Positions 5,318-8,869 of a DNA stretch of 8,869 nucleotides are shown one piece after another; position 1 is the stretch's first letter; each line of letters begins with the position of its first letter. The stretch covers positions 2,068-10,936 of the forward strand of contig PLAX01000158.1 in NCBI GenBank assembly GCA_003135255.1, in the 5' to 3' direction. The notes under the pieces are model-generated. The model was not told where the DNA came from. It was given only the letters and a program-made list of their open reading frames with translations, and searched no databases. The stretch comes from Candidatus Dormiibacterota bacterium. GTDB taxonomy: Bacteria > Chloroflexota > Dormibacteria > Aeolococcales > Aeolococcaceae. The position numbers were made by a program, and so were the translations under genes.

Positions 5318-6610
5318 ATGCCCGAGCTCCCCGCCCGGATGCGAGGCCGCGTCCTCTATCACCTCCACAGCCTGGGGGCGGCCGGGGCCCCCGCCGCCAA
5401 CCCCGACTCCGAGGCCGCCGCACCGTGCGGGAGGGGCCTGCGCCGGCTGGAGGCATGGCTCGACCACGTCCGGGCACTGGGCTGTGGCGGGGTGCTGCTG
5501 ACCCCGATCTTCATCTCCTCCACCCATGGCTACGACACCGTCGACCCCTTCCGGATCGACCAGCGCCTGGGTGACGAGGGGGATTTCGCCGCCTTCGCGG
5601 ACGCCTGCCACGGGCGCGGCCTGATGCTCATCCTGGACGGCGTCTTCAACCACGTGGGACGCGCCTTCCCGGCCTTCCGGGACGTGCTCTCCCGCGGCGC
5701 CGCCTCGCCTTTCGCGCCCTGGTTCCGCCTCGATCTCGCGGCTGGTGGTCCCGATGGCTTCGCCTACGCCGACTTCGAAGGCCACCCGGAGCTGGTCGCG
5801 CTCAACCACGCCAACCCCGAGGTGCTCGAATGGGCGGTCGCGGTGTGCCGCCACTGGCTGGACCGCGGAGCCGACGGCTGGCGCCTGGACGTGGCCTACC
5901 TGATCCCCGAAGCCTTTCTCGCCTCTCTGAGCCAATCCGTGCGCGAAGTTCACCTCGACGCCTTCCTCTTCGGCGAGAAGGTCCATGGCGACTACGTGCG
6001 CTTCGTGGAGGAGAGCGGACTCCACAGCATCACCCAGTACGAGCTGTACCAAGCGATCTGGAGCTCCCTCAACGACGCCAACCTCTTCGAGCTGGCGTGG
6101 GCGCTGCGCCGTCACCAGACGTTCAGCGAAGCCTTTGCACCGGTCACCTTCGTGGGCAACCACGACGTCACCCGGCTGGCCAGTCGCCTCCACAATCCAG
6201 CCCACCTCGGCCCCGCCCTCGCCGTCCTGCTCACCGTCCCCGGCGTGCCCTGCACGTACTACGGCGACGAGCTGGCCTGGGAGGGTCGCGTCGAGCGTCG
6301 CCCCGGCGGTGACGACACGGTCCGCCCGCCGCTGCCACCCGCCCCCACACCGGCGAATGCCCGGCAGGCCGAGGCGCTCCGCCTGCACCGGGAGCTCATC
6401 GCCCTGCGCCGGGATCGCCCCTGGCTCACCGAGGCCGGCCTCGAGGTCGGCGAGGTGTCGGGCCCGCGCCTCAGCTACACCGTCAGCGACCCCAGAGGCG
6501 CCGGCAGGCTGCTGGTCACCGTGGACCTGGCCGGCGGCCCCGCACCATCATCCGAAGGGTGGAGCTCCGTCGCCGGGGGCGCGGGCTGGTCCATCGAGGC
6601 GCCGGCGTGA
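5318..6610 (+). CDS. GH13 alpha-amylase-family glycoside hydrolase, cytoplasmic
   Basis: It is an enzyme of the alpha-amylase family acting on alpha-glucosidic bonds of maltodextrin, trehalose-type or similar sugars; the precise substrate cannot be read. The 430-aa product is short for the family and has no signal peptide. All four family motifs are present: region I DGVFNHVG (107-114), region II GWRLDVAYLI with Arg189 and nucleophile Asp191, region III FGEKVHGD with acid/base Glu220, and region IV FVGNHDVTR with His282 and Asp283. HGYDTVDPFRID (70-81) is the usual barrel entry motif. The region after YYGDE (314-318) is reduced, with a small C-terminal beta domain at about 370-430. The start ATG 5318 has no Shine-Dalgarno; see the possible leaderless promoter. 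Its TGA overlaps the start of the TetR gene, so they form an operon. Confidence 0.93.
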   Translation: MPELPARMRGRVLYHLHSLGAAGAPAANPDSEAAAPCGRGLRRLEAWLDHVRALGCGGVLLTPIFISSTHGYDTVDPFRIDQRLGDEGDFAAFADACHGRGLMLILDGVFNHVGRAFPAFRDVLSRGAASPFAPWFRLDLAAGGPDGFAYADFEGHPELVALNHANPEVLEWAVAVCRHWLDRGADGWRLDVAYLIPEAFLASLSQSVREVHLDAFLFGEKVHGDYVRFVEESGLHSITQYELYQAIWSSLNDANLFELAWALRRHQTFSEAFAPVTFVGNHDVTRLASRLHNPAHLGPALAVLLTVPGVPCTYYGDELAWEGRVERRPGGDDTVRPPLPPAPTPANARQAEALRLHRELIALRRDRPWLTEAGLEVGEVSGPRLSYTVSDPRGAGRLLVTVDLAGGPAPSSEGWSSVAGGAGWSIEAPA

Positions 6611-7221
6611 CCGCCGTGGTGGCGGCCGCCACCGATGGGCGGGTCGCCCGGGGTCGCCGGACGCACTCCGCCATCGTCGCCGCCACGGTCGCGCTCATCG
6701 AGGCCGGCGACCCGGCCCCCACCTCGCGCCGGATCGCGGCCCGGGCCGGGGTGTCGGAGCGGGCGCTCTTCCTCCACTTCCCCGACCTGGAGACCCTGCA
6801 CGCGGCTGTCGCGGAGGGCCACCTGGCCATCGTCACCGGCGGATGGACGGCGGTGGACCCGGGTCTCGCGTTCCCGGTCCGGTTGCGTCTCTTCACGCAG
6901 CAGCGGGCGGGGACGCTGGAGCGGATCACCCCGCTGCGGCGGGTGGCGCTGCGCTACGAGCAGGGGTCGCCCGCGCTGCAGGCCAGCCGCCGGCGCTGGA
7001 GCCGCCTGGCGGGCGAGGAGGTCGCCGCGGTCTTCGGCCCCGAGATCCGCGGCGCGGCCAGGCCCGCGGTCACCCTCGCCGCCGCCCAGATGGTGACCGG
7101 CTGGGGGACCTGGGACGAGCTACGGATCGCCCAGGGGCTCTCCGTCCGCGAGGCCACCGCCGCCCTGGAACTGGCCCTTGACAGGGTGCTGACCCCCGCC
7201 GCCGAGCCGGTGCCGGGCTGA
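6607..7221 (+). CDS. TetR/AcrR-family transcriptional regulator
   Basis: This is a ligand-responsive DNA-binding protein, usually a dimeric repressor. The 204-aa product has the TetR helix-turn-helix at about 20-68: SRRIAARAGVSERALFLHF followed by LETLHAAVAEG, the expected turn and recognition-helix pattern. The C-terminal part (about 75-200) is the variable, mostly helical ligand domain. GTG 6607 is chosen because it overlaps the GH13 stop as GTGA and has GAGG 7 bases upstream; GTG codons three and four codons later are alternatives. A longer frame starting at ATG 6559 lies inside the GH13 gene and is less likely. Coupling to the GH13 gene suggests autoregulation of the pair from the 5160-5317 region. 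Sugar enzymes are more often controlled by LacI- or ROK-type proteins, so the pairing is somewhat unusual. The ligand is unknown. Confidence 0.9.
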   Translation: MTAVVAAATDGRVARGRRTHSAIVAATVALIEAGDPAPTSRRIAARAGVSERALFLHFPDLETLHAAVAEGHLAIVTGGWTAVDPGLAFPVRLRLFTQQRAGTLERITPLRRVALRYEQGSPALQASRRRWSRLAGEEVAAVFGPEIRGAARPAVTLAAAQMVTGWGTWDELRIAQGLSVREATAALELALDRVLTPAAEPVPG

Positions 7222-7223
7222 TC

Positions 7224-7238
7224 CGGCGGTTCGCGCCG
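7224..7238. terminator. Short hairpin between convergent genes
   Basis: CGGCG (7224-7228) and CGCCG (7234-7238) form a 5-bp stem with a 5-base loop in the 19-base gap between the TetR and DnaJ stops. It could act for both strands, but it is short and has no T-tract. Confidence 0.25.
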
Positions 7239-7240
7239 TC

Positions 7241-8206
7241 TCAGAAGCTGGCGGCGGCGGCCTTCTGTTCCGCGGTCAGGTGCGCGGGCAGGCGGACGTC
7301 TACCTCCGCGATCAGGTCGCCGCTCGTCCCGCCGCGGAGCCGCGGCATCCCCAGGCCGCGGAGGCGGAGCCGCACGCCGTTCTGGGTCTCGGCGGGGACG
7401 GTGAGGGCGACCCGCTTGCCGCCCGGCGTGGGCACCTCGACGCTGCCGCCGAGGAGAGCCACCCCGAGCGGGACGGGGACGCGCACCCGCAGGTCGTCCC
7501 CCTCGCGGGCGAAGGTGTGGTGGGGGCGCAGCCGCACCCGGACCAGCAGGTCGCCGGCGGCCCCGCCATCCGCCCCCGGGCTGCCCTGACCGGAGGCGCG
7601 CACCTTGGCCCCGTCCTTGATCCCGGCTGGGATGCGGACCTCCACCCGGCGGGTGCCGGAGGGAGCGGTCAGCTCCAGGGTCCGGGTCGTGCCCCGGAAC
7701 GCCTCCTCGAGGCTGATCTCCGCCTCCCCCTCCACGTCCCCGCCGCGGCGTGGCGTGGGCGCGGGGTGGCGCACCCGGCCGCTGCCGGCCCCGGTCGCCC
7801 CGCGGGCGGCCGCCGAGCCGCGGCCAAAGACGTCGTGGAAGAAGTCGGAGAAGGGATTGGCGGCGGTGCCGAAGAGGGACTCGAGGTCGTCCGGCGAGAC
7901 GGTGCGGTACTCGACCTGGGGCCCGCCCGCGGCCCTCCGAGCTCCTGGACGGCCCGCTCCCGAGAACGCCTCGTACCCCTGAGGCTGGGAGCCCAGGTCG
8001 TCGTAGGTCTTGCGCTTCTCGGGGTCACCGAGCACCTCGTAGGCCTCGGTGAGCTCCTTGAACCGGGCCTCGGACTCCTTGCTCCCCTGGTTGACGTCGG
8101 GGTGGTGCTTCCGGGCCAGCTTCCGGAAGGCAGCCTTGATCTCCTTCTCCGTCGCCGTGCGGGGGACGCCGAGGGTCGCGTAGTAATCCCGGAAGGTGGT
8201 TGCCAT
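7241..8206 (-). CDS. DnaJ/CbpA-type Hsp40 co-chaperone without zinc finger
   Basis: J-domain proteins stimulate the ATPase of DnaK and deliver unfolded substrates in the cytoplasm. The 321-aa product has an N-terminal J domain (about 6-72) with the essential HPD at 35-37 in ARKHHPDVNQ. A Gly/Phe/Ala-rich linker runs from about 73 to 155, containing NPFSDFFHDVFGRG. Two substrate-binding beta domains follow at about 155-310, with GGDVEGEAEISLEEAFRGTT and IPAGIKDGAKVR. No CxxCxGxG repeats are present, so it is the CbpA/type II form rather than full DnaJ. ATG 8206 is chosen because MATTFRDYYATLGV matches the family start; the upstream ATG at 8296 would add an unconserved Arg-rich tail. No Shine-Dalgarno, CIRCE or HAIR element is evident upstream. 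No dnaK or grpE lies beside it in the window. Confidence 0.93.
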   Translation of the reverse strand: MATTFRDYYATLGVPRTATEKEIKAAFRKLARKHHPDVNQGSKESEARFKELTEAYEVLGDPEKRKTYDDLGSQPQGYEAFSGAGRPGARRAAGGPQVEYRTVSPDDLESLFGTAANPFSDFFHDVFGRGSAAARGATGAGSGRVRHPAPTPRRGGDVEGEAEISLEEAFRGTTRTLELTAPSGTRRVEVRIPAGIKDGAKVRASGQGSPGADGGAAGDLLVRVRLRPHHTFAREGDDLRVRVPVPLGVALLGGSVEVPTPGGKRVALTVPAETQNGVRLRLRGLGMPRLRGGTSGDLIAEVDVRLPAHLTAEQKAAAASF

Positions 8207-8355
8207 ATCGTGAAGTCTGGGCCGTCCCCGCTCTGGGGGTCCGACTCGTGAATACCTCGCCGCCTTTGGCGCGAAACCCCGCCACCATCCCATCACGAGA
8301 TGTGACGGTGCGAGCCGCCGTCCGCCGTGGGGATGAGAGGATAGGGACCCGAGCG

Positions 8356-8370
8356 GGCGCCCAGTGCGCC
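8356..8370. promoter_or_regulatory. Small inverted repeat in the dnaJ/E2 divergent region
   Basis: GGCGC (8356-8360) and GCGCC (8366-8370) pair across 5 bases, about 45 bases before the E2 start. The 208-base region 8207-8414 should hold promoters for both divergent genes, but I could not identify a convincing -35/-10 pair. This repeat is the only other structure, and in GC-rich DNA it may be chance. Confidence 0.2.
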
Positions 8371-8414
8371 ACGAGCCCTCCGAATTCCCTTCACCTCACA
8401 GGCTGATCTCACCA

Positions 8415-8869
8415 GTGCCCGAAACAGTCCGGCTGACCCTGCCCGCGATGGGGGAGTCGGTGACCGAGGGGACCGTCGTCAACTGGCTCAAGCACGCCGG
8501 CGATCCGGTGAGCGAGGGCGAGACCCTCGTCGAGGTCACCACCGACAAGGTCGACATCGAGGTCCCCGCCCCCGCATCCGGGACCCTCGTCGAGGTGACC
8601 GCCGCCGAGGGCGACACCGTCCCGGTGGGGGGGACGCTCGGCCTCATCGCTCCCGGTTCCATCACGGCCGGTGACCGGCCGGCTGCGCACGCGGCTTCCG
8701 CGACCCCCGCCGCCGCCATCGGACGGGCTGCTGCCGCGCCCGTCGCGGCCACCCCACCCGCCGCCGCCCCCGCGCCCGTGCAGGCGCCGGCCGCCGGATG
8801 GGGGACCGGTACCAGCCCGCTCGTCGCGAGACCCGCCCTCAGGACCGATGCGCCGCCTCCGTTGAGCCT
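8415..8869 (+). CDS. Dihydrolipoamide acyltransferase (E2 of a 2-oxoacid dehydrogenase complex), partial
   Basis: E2 carries acyl groups on lipoyl-lysine between E1 and E3 of the pyruvate, 2-oxoglutarate or branched-chain complexes. The 151 visible codons contain a complete lipoyl domain (about 3-80): LPAMGESVTEGTVVNWLK, then VEVTTDKVDIEVPAP with the lipoylated lysine at 45, then GDTVPVGGTLGLI. An Ala/Pro-rich mobile linker follows from about 88 to 137. SPLVAR near the window end looks like the beginning of the E3-binding domain, but the next residues (PALRTDAPPPLS) do not follow that domain's usual pattern. The catalytic domain is outside the window. GESVTEGTV is common in both SucB and branched-chain E2, so the complex cannot be named. 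GTG 8415 has no clear Shine-Dalgarno; the next Met is inside the lipoyl motif, so a later start is unlikely. It is transcribed divergently from the DnaJ gene. Confidence 0.92.
   Translation, partial: MPETVRLTLPAMGESVTEGTVVNWLKHAGDPVSEGETLVEVTTDKVDIEVPAPASGTLVEVTAAEGDTVPVGGTLGLIAPGSITAGDRPAAHAASATPAAAIGRAAAAPVAATPPAAAPAPVQAPAAGWGTGTSPLVARPALRTDAPPPLS

Noticed and set aside
5270..6388. Minus-strand open frame of 372 codons opposite the GH13 gene
   Set aside because: The GH13 frame contains all four family motifs; the antisense product is a compositional shadow.
7280..8251. Plus-strand open frame of 323 codons opposite the DnaJ gene
   Set aside because: The minus strand has the HPD J domain and the substrate-binding domains; the plus frame has no domain.
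8286..8302. TCAC-N5-GTGA inverted repeat upstream of the DnaJ gene, resembling a CRP-like half-site arrangement
   Set aside because: The arms are only 4 bp and the spacing does not fit the CRP consensus, so it is likely chance.
8207..8414. CIRCE or HAIR heat-shock operator upstream of the DnaJ gene
   Set aside because: I looked for GAGTGCTAA-type and CTTGAGT/ACTCAAG-type repeats and found none.

Overview
The window is GC-rich DNA with tight gene packing, GTG as well as ATG starts, a membrane-anchored sortase and a secreted CHAP-domain wall hydrolase. This suggests a high-GC, Gram-positive-type (monoderm) bacterium such as an actinobacterium or a member of the Dormibacterota/Chloroflexota side of the tree. 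The sequence alone does not decide between them. I count ten genes; two run off the window ends. No tRNA, rRNA, CRISPR array, transposase or integrase was seen, and no gap between genes exceeds about 210 bases.

Region 1 (5268 down to 1, minus strand). Seven genes read leftward. A good sigma70-type promoter (TTGACG, 18 bases, TAATAT) lies before a 79-aa two-helix membrane protein of VirB2/pilin-like shape. Next come a 299-aa polytopic protein of TrbL/VirB6 type, a secreted 156-aa CHAP hydrolase and a short single-stranded DNA-binding protein. The first three are almost contiguous. Together they look like part of a type IV secretion or conjugation locus: channel parts, a wall-opening enzyme and an accessory SSB. 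A perfect 15-bp inverted repeat after ssb probably ends that transcript. Beyond it lie a zinc-free quinone-oxidoreductase-like MDR protein, a 406-aa protein of unknown function with a proline/alanine linker, and a class-unassigned sortase cut by the window start.

Region 2 (about 5269 to 7221, plus strand). A divergent AT-rich promoter island leads into a cytoplasmic GH13 alpha-amylase-family enzyme with all catalytic residues. Its stop overlaps the GTG start of a TetR-family regulator (GTGA overlap). This is a likely two-gene operon in which the regulator may control the enzyme.

Region 3 (7241 to 8869). A DnaJ/CbpA-type co-chaperone without a zinc finger lies on the minus strand, convergent with the TetR gene and 19 bases from it. 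Divergent from it, on the plus strand, begins an E2 acyltransferase of a 2-oxoacid dehydrogenase complex. Its lipoyl domain is complete and the rest lies beyond the window.

The most unusual part is the compact secretion/wall-remodelling block at 3077-5159 together with the unknown 406-aa protein paired with the sortase. ATPases, a coupling protein and a relaxase, which would make this a working conjugation system, are not in the window.
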